From contig CM032231.1 of assembly GCA_019009955.1 (NCBI GenBank), positions 44,870,001 through 44,934,000 on the forward strand: a DNA stretch of 64,000 nucleotides, given 5' to 3'. Origin of the DNA: Riptortus pedestris (lineage: Eukaryota > Arthropoda > Insecta > Hemiptera > Alydidae). How positions within the stretch are numbered: the stretch's first letter is position 1; every line of letters starts with the position of its first letter. The position numbers were made by a program, and so were the translations under genes. The notes beneath the pieces were generated by a model. It searched no databases. It saw only the letters and a program-made list of their open reading frames with translations, and had not been told where the DNA came from. Positions 1-11,443 of the stretch are shown in pieces.

Positions 1-50
1 ACTTGAAAACTGCCCTAAGAGTGAATCAGTAGATAAAAAATAAAACCTAC

Positions 51-1177
51 TTAACCCTCGGTCGGGCGCGTCAAAAATATTCCGTCTTCGGGCGCGTGTA
101 TCTCAGAGATCTTCTTCAACCGTTTTTACGGAAATGGAGTTTTTTAATATATATTTAGCACTAAAATGTTCATTGTGTGATTAGAAACCATAACAGAGGA
201 AGTATTTGTTTGAAAGAAGCAAATAATTTTGAAAATTGACAAACATTATAATAAAAAAAAAATCTTGGTAGATAAAATAGTCAAGTTGGTTATAGATTCA
301 TTATTATTAAAACCGTGGACGATAATTTTTAAAATATAATTAAAAAATACAAATATCAAAAGAAATTGTTTATATGCATGTCTTAATTATAATTTCAGTT
401 TGTGAACAATATAAACAAATGATCTAAATATAACTTCATTCAAAAATAAGTAGCCCGAAATCACTTTTAGATAAGACTTATTAAAAATCATCTAAATTTA
501 AATGCACCAATCCTTTTAAAAATAGCTAATTATTAATTAATTTTAATTATTATTTCTTTTGGAGAGCTGCATTACAATTAGGACAAAGCATGGAACTATG
601 TTGTAAACAAATTTTATTTTTACAAATCTCACAAGAGTAATTAGTGAACCTACATTTCTTTTCAGTTTTGCTTGGTTCACATAATTTTCATTTGTTTGTT
701 GTAGCGGAGGGACTTTTTTTATGCTGTTCTGTACTTGAGTTCAATGTATGGTCCAATGAGCCTCTGTACTCTTCAAGTTTCGTCCTTAGTTCGGTTGGTA
801 AACGTCTACTGTTCTCACTGCATCGTACAATATTTTCTTGTACAAGTTCTTTTGAAAGCTCATCAATGAGCAAAATAATAGAAAAATAGGTTTATATGAT
901 TCCATTTAATAAAGGGAAACTTAATTCATGAATACATTTATGAAATACAGATTTCAAAAAAACCTACGAGATCGGGCGCGTGGTTTCTAGGAGATTAAAC
1001 TGAATGACTGGTGAGACATGCGACTCCATCACACACAGTGACACAACTGACCTTTAGGGGGAGTCCTATAAAGAACATAACTCGAAGCACTACGCCACCA
1101 CTCTCTGCTAGGAGGAGTGGCAAATATTTCTCTAGAAACTGTGTATCTGAGAGATCACGCGCCCGACGGAGAGTTAA
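51..1177 (-). mobile_element. piggyBac-like DNA transposon, internally decayed
   Basis: The element is bounded by TTAA at 51-54 and 1174-1177, the target duplication used by piggyBac. The left end reads CCCTCGGTCGGGCGCGT and the right end, on the minus strand, CTCTCCGTCGGGCGCGT, giving a GC-rich terminal inverted repeat in an AT-rich setting. Both ends also carry a subterminal motif related to TATCTSAGAGATC, and another GATCGGGCGCGTGG block lies near 969-982. Inside is the C-terminal part of a transposase on the minus strand (separate entry). At about 1.1 kb it is much shorter than an autonomous piggyBac (about 2.4 kb), so it is an internally deleted, non-autonomous copy. A related 3' end occurs at 18574-19068. 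Confidence 0.75.
550..873 (-). pseudogene. piggyBac transposase C-terminal fragment with cysteine-rich domain
   Basis: Minus-strand reading gives about 60 residues starting MLIDELSKELVQENIVR, then an in-frame TGA at 688-690, then continues in the same frame into a cysteine-rich segment. That segment contains CEICKNKICLQH and MLCPNC and ends in a stop at 550. The Cys/His pattern CxxC...C..H...C..C is that of the zinc-binding C-terminal domain of piggyBac transposases, which binds the transposon ends. The catalytic DDD core is missing. The internal stop and lack of upstream sequence make this a dead remnant. Confidence 0.7.
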
Positions 1178-1633
1178 AAAATAATCGTCTAATCGAAGAG
1201 GATTATTGGAACAAAATGAACTTTGTGCAAAGAACACCATGTGAGCAGTCGTTGGAGACTTTCTAACTCAGACAGTGTCCTTTCTTCTTATTTATGGAGA
1301 AGAAGGAGATGTTACTGCCAAAAATCGGGTTTATGAGACATGTGCATCATAGGATGATTCCAGGTTATTTATAAAAGCTACGCCTGCACCTGGCATTTAA
1401 TACTTCAGTGCTCATGGTTAGACTATAATAGGTTTAGATTTTTTAAATAGTTAATTGGATAATTGAGCTTAATTAATATTAAGAAGGATGTGATGGAAAA
1501 CAGAAAACCTGCTGAATAAGCTATTGGCATTGGGCATTAAAAAGTTTAATGTGAACGTCACTGGAAAAGACAAAGAATTCATTGATTACCACAGCTGGCT
1601 ACGACCAACTCCTTTAGCAAGAGCTTATTTTCC

Positions 1634-1730
<97 letters not shown>

Positions 1731-1784
1731 ATGTGCACGTTTGCCTAAAAACAAATGAAAATGAAATATTGTGAATTTTTTATT
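1178..1784. repeat. Intervening DNA with (TA)n(TG)n microsatellite
   Basis: No gene is recognised between the piggyBac element and the next repeat. A compound microsatellite occupies roughly 1638-1728, a long TA run followed by a TG run. The open reading frame across it codes only for YI and CV dipeptides and is an artefact of the repeat. Confidence 0.8.
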
Positions 1785-2017
1785 ATTAAAGATTGAGAAA
1801 ACATGAACATAACAACATTAATAGTAAATTAATGATTCTATAAGATTGGTTCTGTACAACTTTTCGATTCAACGTATAATGACGAAGATATTTTTAATTT
1901 TCAATATTCCCTCTCTAAACCTTCCCACTGGTTCCAGCTGTTAACGAACTTGGCCTTTAGTTTTACATAAAACGTTTAAATAAGGAGTTTGGTACGTATA
2001 AAATACACACACTCACA

Positions 2018-2093
<76 letters not shown>

Positions 2094-2215
2094 CATATTT
2101 ATAAAATTTTGAAGGGACCTGATTTTCTTCATCTCATTGGTGGGATCGTTGGACTTCGGTGGAAATAGTTCAAGAATTGCGTCATGAGTACAACCTCAAC
2201 AGCTGATCCCACTTA
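1785..2215 (-). mobile_element. HINE-like repeat, minus orientation, degenerate
   Basis: A diverged copy of the window's most abundant repeat. It contains the family blocks around TTTTCGATYCRACGTATA, a block ending near the microsatellite, a central (AC)n(AT)n array at about 2008-2088, and the distal block with CATTGGTGGGATCGTTGGA-type sequence and GCGTCATGAGTACAACCTC. The end hairpin AAGGGAAATC is eroded to GATCCCACTT. The terminal hairpin side is absent, so the copy is partial. Confidence 0.65.
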
Positions 2216-3202
2216 AAACATGACATTTAAAAATTAATTAATATAAAACAATAACAATTAATATCAGAGGAAATTTAAGGAGTGTTAACTATATACTATG
2301 TCTACTCTTAAAGCTACTCTTTTTTTTTCATATAGTAAACCAACCTTTCAATTTAAAAAAACAAAACAAAAAAAAAACTTGTCAACATTTCTTCAACCTG
2401 TGAATACCTTTGCTGAAAATAATGTAAGAATAGTAAGTACTTATCTGAGACTTTTGTTCGCCCGTCGTATATTTTATTTTCAGCATAAAATAATATTTAC
2501 TTTTCTTACATTGAGGCCCGTGGCACGTCAGTAATGCTTATTGTTCATTGGCTTCAACTAGACACAGAAACACCTGTTAGGCTCTCATGTGTATGGGGAA
2601 CAATAGGTTGATTACTTTGGTGAACCTGAGACATATGGTGGGCTACATGGGCCATGAGTAGCCCATATATAGGCTGGATTGTCTTTGACAAGAGATTGAC
2701 AAAGAGTCCTGGACATTGACAGCCACGCTGATAGCTTACTGGAGTGGAGATTCCGTCATCACCGCTAGGTTTCCCGTCAAACAGATGATGCATATGGATG
2801 ACACGGTATCACTGAAGTGATAATATTATTTACCAAAAACCCACTAACTAGTAAGCGGAACTCCCCAAGCTCAGGAATTGAATTGTGATGTAATCATGTA
2901 TGCTCGTTTCGCGGAATATATACAAGTCCACTAGATCGTATTTAACGAGGGACGTCAAACTCTTGATACAAGGCTAAAAGCAACCAACACACTACTTTCT
3001 TTTACTCTTAGAACAAATAATCTAGCATCCATTCGATTTGTAAAAGGAAATACATATTTTAACGAATAATCAGGCCCGTATTTACTTATTATTATATTCC
3101 AAAACAAGAAACCTACACAAAACGTAGTACTTTTGAATGTTGTTTGTATAAATGTTCAAATTAAAATTCACACATTACAATATGCTATAGTATTAGCAGA
3201 TT
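2216..3202. other. Unassigned sequence
   Basis: No recognisable gene or repeat was found. A 79-codon minus-strand frame at 2554-2793 lies in more complex sequence than its surroundings. It matches no family I recognise, has no clear splice context, and is not called a gene. Confidence 0.5.
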
Positions 3203-3314
3203 TCCCTTAACGAAAATCAGCTATTGAGGTCGTACTCTTGACGCGATTTTCGAAAGTTTTCTCCAAATGGCCTACTATCTTACCTAGATGACGAAAATGA
3301 GGTCCGTTCAAAAC

Positions 3315-3354
<40 letters not shown>

Positions 3355-4172
3355 TATACCTATCTAGCTATCTATATATTTGTCTGTTACCGCTCAAGCG
3401 GTCGCAATAATTGTTTAATCGTTACCAAACTCGATATTTAGTCGTTTCATGTAAAAGAAAGATGAAGTTCGTTAACGGCTGAAATCGGACAAAGAAATTG
3501 AAAATTCAAAATGTTCCTTTACGTCGGGTCGAAAACTTGTATAGAACCAATCTTATTGCAAATTAAATGTACTATAATTATTGTTATATATATATTCATT
3601 GTCTATCTTGAATATTAACCGAGTTATTTGCATTTTTCAGTTTTCAGCCCTCAGCAACTTCTACTCATGTTACATAAACAATACTCTACTATACTAAATC
3701 ATATTATTCCAAGCTTAAATACCAAATACAATATTCAAGAAACCTTTATAATACGAGATACATGCAAATATGTCCTGATGACCCCCCCCCCCCTCCCCCC
3801 ACCCGCCTTAAGGTCTTGGACTACTAAAATTTGATTGATTGAGATCAATATTATTCTGATCCATTATAAATTACAGTACTAGATATAGTAAATAGTTTTC
3901 AATAAAATTAATATGTTCTATTCTGATATATTTCAGTAATTGTTTTTCTTTCCGGCGGGAGTCTGGCATACCTGTTTGTTTACATTTCTGACACTTCCCA
4001 TCGGCAACGGTGGTTATTGAAATTGACTGAAACATTTCTTATTTCCGTTTGTATTTATTCACTTAATAGTCACGGTGGTTTTGTGTAACCAGTATGTAGA
4101 TTTATCTGTTACTAAACTTCACGGGGGAAATCTGCTTAGTTTACGCAGCTCCTGCGAGACGGACTTTTTTAA
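3203..4172 (+). mobile_element. HINE-like repeat, long subfamily
   Basis: Begins with AGCAGATTTCCCTTAACG, followed by the conserved CAGCTATTGAGGTCGTACTC block, a (TA)n array at about 3321-3351, and the block TTTGTCTGTTACCGCTC. It then has the long-subfamily middle (ATACGAGATACATGCAAATA, a poly-C tract near 3783, a TTGATTGATTGAG stretch) and ends with GGGAAATCTGCTTAGTTTAC plus the hairpin CGCAGCTCCTGCG near 4144-4156. The order is inverted subterminal repeat, microsatellite, inverted subterminal repeat, 3' hairpin. No protein is encoded. Confidence 0.75.
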
Positions 4173-5150
4173 TTTGCTTAAGATTAGTTCAATATATTGC
4201 AACGACTAAACTCTAGTTGTGCTCATTATTCGTCCTTAGATTTGCAGAAACAGGCGATAGAAAGTTCGTATGGCAGAAAGAATGGCCTGTCCAAATTTAG
4301 TCAATTTCTTGAAAAAGATTTTAATTTCTCTGGAGTTGCTGGTCGATAGAGGAACATATAGTACATAATGAAAGATTTTAACATAATAATTATTTCTTCT
4401 CTTTTCAATATGTCGATAGCGAACAGCCCTTTAATATTGCTATAATGATAACAGTGGAATGAGATATTCATATTTCCCGGACCATGAAGTTCTATCAATT
4501 TTCCTTATCCACTTCTAATAAATCCCTGTAGTCAGCGACTCCTAAAATCCTAGAATACCGCCCAGTCTCCACCTCCCCGTTTGTTCCGAATAAGCCATTG
4601 AGGCATCCTTAGATTCAGAGATCACTAGCCTTCTTGGAAATGCCGACACAAGTTTCCCCCACTTTTCCCTACTTTGTGTTCATCTATAACAGCTGTGTGA
4701 TGGAAGAATTCCTCCGTGCCGCACCCTCCTCCCCGAATGTGATGTCATACATTTCATACCTCGATTACCGTATGGAATCTCCAGTCTGTATAAAACCTCA
4801 TGACTCCTGAATTAATCTAACATCTTCCATGTAAAGCTACCGCATTTATCATCCGCATTTTTATCTGATCGTCAGCACCACATATTTCCCTATCCTCTGG
4901 AAATTTTCTATTACTATACTCTTCTTAACATCTGTCTACTTTACACATACTCCTTCTTCAAATCAATTTATCGCTCATTCTTGAAAAACTCGTCCATTCC
5001 ATCCTAAATTCTCAACACATTACTTCCCCACCCCTTCCCCCTGAACAGATCCGCTCCCAAGCAATGCAAAGTGCATGTTCGTATTATTGATTTACTTTCT
5101 TCCTCTCTAAAGCGAAGTGAGCACTGTACGAGTTGTACATTCATGGACCT

Positions 5151-5151
<1 letters not shown>
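4173..5151. other. Unassigned sequence
   Basis: Relatively complex, non-repetitive DNA, notably 4500-5100. No open frame with a recognisable domain and no splice-flanked exon were identified. It may be intronic sequence of the receptor gene downstream at 11.4 kb, but that is inference. Confidence 0.45.
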
Positions 5152-5217
<66 letters not shown>

Positions 5218-5342
5218 TTTTGAACGGAATTCATTTTCGTCATCTCCTGGGTAGGATCGATGGACATTTGAAGAAAAATTTCGAAAATCGCGTCATGAGT
5301 ACAACCTCAATAACTGATTTCCCTGAAGGGGAATATGCTAAT
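5152..5342 (-). mobile_element. HINE-like fragment with (CA)n(TA)n array
   Basis: A (CA)n(TA)n run at about 5152-5215 is followed by the minus-orientation 5' block of the family: TTTTGAACGGAATTCATTTT, GTAGGATCGATGGACATTTG, GCGTCATGAGTACAACCTC and a weakened palindrome CCCTGAAGGGGAAT. The hairpin-side half is absent. Apparent frames of 87 and 133 codons here come from the microsatellite and this repeat. Confidence 0.65.
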
Positions 5343-7674
5343 ATGTTTATCAATAATAATATCTGCTACAGATCCTTCAGAGACTGGATTACTTCCACCT
5401 CTTTTTTGTGTCAGCTGGTGTTGCTCTGGGTCGAGTTTCCATGCCTAACACTTACACATATTCCACTTTCCAGGAAACCTCGCTATACGCCGAGTCACGT
5501 TCACTGTTTTGTTGAACATCACTCATGTCCTTAACTCCAACTCTGTCCCCTACCTTGGATTTTTCCTAGACATAAAGCTCACGTTAATTAATAAAGCCCT
5601 TCTTTGGCTAAGGTCAATTTAAATAAAAAACTTCACCACCTTCTTTTAAAGTATTTTACACTATGGATAACACTCGGAGTTTTTACGCTGAATTCGAAAT
5701 ACAGGGATATGCTACTCAACAAAACTTGAAGCCTGAAAATGCAATCACTCACTAAGTACAGTTCATCGATAACCAATGTGGGCACACAGAGATATGGGCA
5801 TCATCTATGCATACTCAAACATGAACCCTTTCAGTTATAAATTCCTTCGCGTTTGACGTCTCACGCATGCTATTCCGTTACAAATTTTTGATTTCTAAAA
5901 GACAAATCAATTATTGATTCTTATTTAAGAATTAATTCATGAACATTTTTATAGTTCAATGTCAAACTATGCACTAATCAAAATTTTGGAATTGAACCCC
6001 TTTCAAATGAAACAATCAGGTTCAGCTTTTTGTCTTGTTATGATCAAAATATTACTCCTTGGGAGTCGCTTCTGAGATTTTCTTCTTCTACATGCTCGCT
6101 CACTCTTTAGCTTCGGCATACTTATTTCATAATGTCGTAATCGGTGAGGATGTTTGGTTATTATTTAGGCTACTCAAATATATTCTAAAGTGAGAAATGT
6201 CAAAAGTTTTATAACATTATTAATTTCAGGTAGAGGCAAACTAAAAGTAGGATTTATGGTACGTTTTGAAAAAAAACAATAACATACAGTGTGTTGGAAG
6301 GCGCCATTTTTCTGTCATCCAAAGATGTGGTGTTCTCGTATGAATTTAATGAAGCATTTACTGTTAATATTTGTTTAAAAAATAACTCAACAAAATCATT
6401 TTAATCAAATACTCTGACATTGAAACTCCTATTTGGTTTTCTTTTAGTCATATTCAAAGAGTTTTCCGGTGAATACCGATTTATAGGGCGTTTATCTATT
6501 CCACATTTGACGGTAAAAAGGGGATATTTGCGAGAGGAGCTGGGTGTATTGTATTTTATTCTTTGTACTATCCAAACCTTGAGAAAGCCTTTAGCATGTA
6601 TGACAATGGTAGTAGCGAAGGCACGGGAGGGGCACACCCGACGAATTCTCTTTTCCCCCTCCGACCAGTAGTCCAAGCCACGTGCCACAACATGTATAAA
6701 CGCTTGAGCAAATATTGTCATTTCCTTTTATTTATTTAGCCGATATATTCCCTAAAGAGCCGCGGAAAAAAAGTATTTATTTAGCAAAATAAAGATTAAT
6801 TACAGCTGTTTTAAGGCTCCTTTTGTTAAGCTCATTTGCACACAGGAGGAGTAATCTTTGAGGGCTCTGTTCTTCAAACTTCACACCACTTATGCTGTTC
6901 ACCCTTAGTTCTAGGAATTTGCTTTTCGCGACAGTTCAGTGAATACTAATATCCAATGTCAAAAGAATCCAATCAAAAGGACGGGCAAATCGAAATTAAG
7001 TGTTTAAATTCCCTTAACTCGGACCTTGTAACATCCCGAAGAAATTTCCAATTTAAAATATTGCCAATATTGGCTGTGGCTTCATTCTGCCACAATAATC
7101 ACCATATCATATCCTATTCCTTCTAAACTGCTAATCTAATACCATCAAAATATTCGATTAAGAAATTGATAGTACTGAAGACTCATCCTTTCAATTTCTT
7201 CAGCCAACTTTAAGGTACAGATAGATTTCCTATTGAATTGTAACATATGGAATCATCCTGATAAAACTTTAGGCTTGTATATTTACAAACATGAGTTTAA
7301 TATTCAAAATATATTATGTTTATGTGTGTGAATCTGTGGTCATTCGGTTATGTTATCTTTGATTTCCGGCGAGCATAAACTAAAATATAAAACTCGTATC
7401 ATTGATAGTATGGAATGGGAGAAGTTCATCTACGAATCAAAGTATAAGAATCAATGTTTTTATAAGAAGCCAAACCATTTGAGATCCTTTGAAATGCGAA
7501 GAAGCGTTGTAACCGTTATCATGAGTAATGAAATCAACTTGATTGTAGCGAATGCAGGTAAAGGTTAACATAATTTTATTGTAATTTTTTTTTCGTGCAG
7601 TAATTGTAAACTTTCTCATTTATGTTGGAATAGCTCATCTATCTTCGGCTCAAAGCATCCATTCTTCAAGTTTT
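5343..7674. other. Unassigned sequence
   Basis: No mobile element or gene is recognised. Overlapping frames on both strands near 6400-6720 (83 and 106 codons) show no domain or signal and mirror each other. They are treated as chance open frames. Confidence 0.45.
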
Positions 7675-7779
7675 AAGAGAGTACTCTTTTAGCAGTACTC
7701 ATGACGGAATTTTCGAAATTTTTCTTCAAATGTCCATCGATCCTACCTAGTAGATGACGAAAATGAGGTCCGTTCAAAA

Positions 7780-7841
<62 letters not shown>

Positions 7842-8280
7842 CTGATACCGCTCTAACGTTGGCAATTTTTGTTTGGTCGTTACCAAACTCGATATTTAGT
7901 CGTTTTATGTAAAAAGAAAGATCATGTTCGTTAATGGCTGAATTCGGACTAGTGGGAGGAGGTGTTTAGAGGGGAGGATTTTCTAAAATTCGAAATATTT
8001 CCGTTACTATACGTCGGATCGAAAAATTGTATAGAATCAATCTTATTGCAAATGAAAGTTACTATAAATATTGTTATATACATTTATTCTCTGTCTTGAA
8101 TATTAACTGAGATATTTGCATTTTTATGAAATCGGGGCGAATAACTGATGAGAGTGAGTTTCCCGCCAAAAGCTAGGTCGGCCGTTTTCTTAACTGTTCG
8201 GCTCTCGTGAAATGTCTCTAATGTAAAACTTCACGTGGGAAATCTGCTTAGTAAACGCAGCCCCATCGTGACCGACTTAT
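7675..8280 (+). mobile_element. HINE-like repeat, short subfamily
   Basis: The 5' palindrome is damaged, but the blocks TTCAAATGTCCATCGATCC and GATGACGAAAATGAGGTCC lead into a (TA)n array at about 7783-7838. They are followed by TCGATATTTAGTCGTTTTA, CGTCGGATCGAAAAATTGTA and TTGAATATTAACTGAGATAT. The right end has CACGTGGGAAATCTGC, then a decayed hairpin CGCAGCCCCATCGTG. The short subfamily lacks the poly-C middle and instead contains a CCGCCAAAAGCTAGG-type block. Confidence 0.7.
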
Positions 8281-8842
8281 ATACTTCTGCTATTCCTATG
8301 AGGCTTTTTCGTAATTATTCTGGTTCAGTTTGTTTAGATCTTAGGTCTATCATACGAAGGGTGGTTAAGCGTGTCCTGGTAAATTGTGTTCATGTAGTAG
8401 GTTTCTTTCCGTTATCCGTATTAGGTTTGATTTCGGTATAGTTAGAATAACTAAAGTAATTAATGCATAATAAAGAAGGCATTATGATCAGGTGAGCATT
8501 ATTTGTGGAATATAAACTATAAAAAATGGTATGACAAAAACAGCTTACCTCAAAGCACAGGAAACAGAATAGGCAAGACATAAGGAAGGAGCAGGGTTGG
8601 ACTTGAAATGTCCCATCAATCTTGGCAAATGGCAGGTGGCAGATATTCCATAAAAACTTGAATTAAGCTCTCTTTTGCGGGAAAAAACCCGACTCCTCAG
8701 TTTCAGACGGTAATAATCTCCAAACGACCCGAAGAACAAAGGCCTTTGACTTGTTCAAACACTGTGCTAGGAATTATACACATACAACCTTTTGTCGTAA
8801 AGGAAAGAAGGGATTCAGGCCAACTGGAAAAAAAAGGTCTGT
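8281..8842. other. Unassigned sequence with a short segment shared with 9.86-9.96 kb
   Basis: No gene is recognised. The stretch near 8326-8372 (CTTAGGTCTATCATACGAAG then GGTGGTTAAG) is similar in inverted orientation to sequence near 9870-9915, so it is a low-copy repeat of unknown type. Confidence 0.45.
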
Positions 8843-9715
8843 CACGCAGGGGCAGCTTAATCTAAGCAGATTTCCCTCCTGAACTTTAACAATAGATAAA
8901 TCTTCGCATTGGTAGCACAACACCACCGTGAATATTAAGTGAACAAATACAAACGGTAATAAGAAATGTTTCAGTAAATTTTAATAATTTGCCTACGGGA
9001 AGCGTCTGAAATGTACACAAACAGGCCACTTCTCACGGGAAAGAAAAACAAATACCAAAATATATCAGAATATACCATTTTAATTTTATTGACAATTTCT
9101 TACTATATCTAGTACTGTAATTTATAATGAATCAGAATATTTTTCCTCAATCAATCAAATTTTAGTAGTCCAAGAACATAAGACGAGGGGGGGCACCAGA
9201 ACATATTTGCATGTATCTCGTATAATCGTATAATAATGGTTTCTTGAAAACAATATTTGGCCTTTAAGGTTCGAATAAAGTAGTTTATTATACGAGTATA
9301 ACAGAGTATTGTTCATATAACATGAGTTGAAGTGGGGTTTACTGAAGGCTGGAAACTGAAAAATGAAAATATCTCGGTTAATATTCAAGATACAGAATAA
9401 ATGTGTATAAGAATAATAATAGTAAACTTTATGTGCAAAAATATTTATTCTATACACATTTTCGATCCGACGTATAGTAACGAAGATCTTTCGAATTTTC
9501 AAAATTCTCCCCTCTAAACCCCCCCCCCCTTTCCATAGTTCGATTTCAGCAGTTAACGAACTTGATCATTCCATTTACATAAAGAGACTAAATATCGATT
9601 TTTGTAACGATCAAACAATAATTGTGAACTACAGAGCGATAACAGACAAATACACACACTCACATATATATAGATATATATATATAGATATATATATATA
9701 TATATATATTTATGT
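8843..9715 (-). mobile_element. HINE-like repeat, long subfamily, minus orientation
   Basis: Starts with GTCTGTCACGCAGGGGCAGC (decayed terminal hairpin) and AAGCAGATTTCCC, then the long-subfamily middle (TTTTAGTAGTCCAAGAACAT region, TTTGCATGTATCTCGTATA). A poly-C tract follows at about 9522-9531, then the GACTAAATATCGATTTTTGT block and a (TA)n-type microsatellite at about 9665-9710. The distal block beyond the microsatellite is missing. Confidence 0.7.
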
Positions 9716-10117
9716 GTGGAGTACTATTTGATTGACTTTTACAATTACTACCCTATTTTGGGGTCCAAGATGTACCCTATTTTAATGCTCAAAAAAGATA
9801 GAATAGTGAGAATGAGCCATAATCCGGTAAGGTGGCTTGGGTATAACTCCAGGTGCATTGTTATATCTTAAGTAAACCACCCTTCGTTTGACAGATCTAA
9901 GATTAAAACGAACAGACCTGGACAAAAACGTTAACAACCTAATATGGATAACTGACTTATACAACTTATTGACCAACGGACAAATAACTCAGTACAATTT
10001 TTGACGGGCTCCAAGATCCAATCGTTGGCATCGAAACCAATTGCCAGCTCAACTCAATCACCAACCAGTGACGACGGTCTTCACCGGTGCGGTATGACTA
10101 CAATATTATATATTAGT
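9716..10117. other. Unassigned sequence with low-copy repeat segments
   Basis: No gene is called. The 9870-9915 part resembles 8326-8372 in inverted orientation. The 10062-10098 part (CCAGTGACGACGGTCTTCAC) resembles one arm of the fold-back at 38903-39062. These are shared repeat fragments of unidentified elements. Confidence 0.45.
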
Positions 10118-10160
10118 GGGGCTCAGGTTAGCCGTGCGAGTTAAAGCGTTGTCCTTAATA
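10118..10160 (+). mobile_element. tRNA-derived SINE, left part, interrupted by a LINE
   Basis: Starts GGGGCTCAGGTTAGCCGTGC followed by GAGTTAAAGCGTTG, the first ~35 bp of the SINE family seen intact at 22876-23100. The homology stops where LINE-A sequence begins and resumes near 10715, so this SINE was present before the LINE inserted into it. Confidence 0.7.
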
Positions 10161-10714
10161 ATAAATCGAAAAGATCGACCTACATGCACTTACTGTAACA
10201 CATCACTGACCATTAAACATCTCCTGACTGACTGCAGACTATGTGAACATCTGTATTTACAGAACGACTTGTACGAACTATTAACAGAAGGTAGCCTTCA
10301 TATAAATACACTCTTAAATCACCATGAAGACAATAGACATTCAGAACAATCTTTAAACTACACCTACTCCACTCATTTCTCTACGTTTTTATCTCAAATT
10401 ATATTACTCATTCATATTAGTGTTTTTTGTGAAGCAGACTGTATAATACATTTTTTAACTTGTGCATTAGACTTCCATCATCCTCAAGGCAGAATTTATC
10501 GCAGAATTATAGTTATAAGTAGATTTATATTAATGCTTCCTTAGTTTTATTTTATTCCTTAGGTTTATATATATAGCTATATTTTAGACTATGTTTTAAT
10601 AATTTAGAAAACATTTTTCTTTATTTCTTTATTTTAACATTTTAATAAAAGGAATTGATAATAAGTGAGCGACTTCGCCAAGTTGCGGAGCTCACCAAAT
10701 AAATAAATAATCTC
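10160..10714 (+). mobile_element. LINE-A 3' end: non-LTR retrotransposon ORF C-terminus and 3' UTR
   Basis: Reads NRKDRPTCTYCNTSLTIKHL then LTDC, the CCHC knuckle following the RNase H region in I/Jockey-like non-LTR elements, then YELLTEGSLHINTLL. The 3' UTR ends in GCGACTTCGCCAAGTTGCGG, AGCTC and a CAAATAAATAAATAA tail. The copy is 5'-truncated, as is usual for LINEs. It lies inside a SINE whose halves flank it. The 142-codon frame begins in SINE sequence, so its first ~15 residues are not LINE protein. Confidence 0.75.
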
Positions 10715-10892
10715 AAATGATAAACCTTCAGTGGTAAGTTCGATTCTCAACTGGGAAATAGCAATTTATTACGAGTGACGAACTCATTAAATAAAATCCT
10801 TAGCCCAACCGTAAATAGAAAAGAGTGGTTACATGTAGATAACCCGTCCCAATTAGTCTTAGTAGCAAAAAGTGGTCGTTAATAAATAATAA
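10715..10892 (+). mobile_element. tRNA-derived SINE, right part
   Basis: Continues the interrupted SINE: a divergent box-B-like AAGTTCGATTCTCAAC, the body with AGATAACCCGTCCCAATTAG, and the family 3' end AAAAGTGGTCGTTAATAAAT. Together with 10118-10160 it makes a nearly complete SINE. Confidence 0.7.
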
Positions 10893-10935
10893 TGTATACC
10901 GGCAGTACTAACCCTTTATTTGATATACTTAGTCC

Positions 10936-11402
10936 AAGGAAATCAAGTCACATATACTTCTCTACTGTGAGAAGCTCATAGAAGACAGAAATAAATACCT
11001 ACAAACACTTTCCTCAGCAGTGAGAGTGATGTACAGAAAATTGAAGAGATACTTAGTATCGATAGCCTCGAAAAACTACTTAAGATTTACTGCTTCACCA
11101 CATCACCATGCTCTGGAATCTATAAGTGCTGATGGACCACACTCCAGTTAAATGTTATATTATGACGAAAAAGTGTTTATAGAATGCTTTTAGTTATCTT
11201 TTATGTATTATATTTTACTATTTACACTTTATTGCGTTTTTTTTGTTTTTCTTTATTGTCATATTATTGTTTGTCTCAAGAACTTGGATTTAATTATTTA
11301 TTTAAAAAGACAGAATTGTTATTTGTTTATTTAATTTGTACAAGATGTAAATCTTTAACAAATAAATATATATTCTATTCTATTCTAAAGGAAATCAAGT
11401 CA
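10936..11402 (+). mobile_element. Short retrotransposon insertion with 15-bp target duplication
   Basis: AAGGAAATCAAGTCA occurs at 10936-10950 and again at 11388-11402, flanking a 437-bp insert (10951-11387). The insert ends in TTTAACAAATAAATATATAT and an ATTCT-repeat tail, typical of a non-LTR retrotransposon 3' end. A similar 3' end (TTGTACAAGAT, TTTAACAAATAAATA) occurs at 48808-48858. No domain was recognised in the remaining 5' part. The insertion sits 41 bp upstream of the receptor exon's splice acceptor. Confidence 0.8.
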
Positions 11403-11443
11403 AGTGGAAACGACATCAGATTTTTTTCTTTTGTATGTTTCAG
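11403..11443 (+). promoter_or_regulatory. 3' splice site region of the receptor exon
   Basis: A T-rich tract (TTTTTTTCTTTTGTATGTTT) runs into CAG at 11441-11443, followed by the open coding frame. This is a good acceptor. Because a retrotransposon starts its duplicated target at 11402, the branch point must lie within these 41 bp or inside the inserted element. Confidence 0.8.

Noticed and set aside
2554..2793. 79-codon minus-strand frame in fairly complex DNA
   Set aside because: Considered as a host exon, but no family match and no convincing splice sites were seen.
5133..5534. 133-codon frame
   Set aside because: Starts in the CA/TA microsatellite and runs through a HINE-like fragment; repeat-derived.
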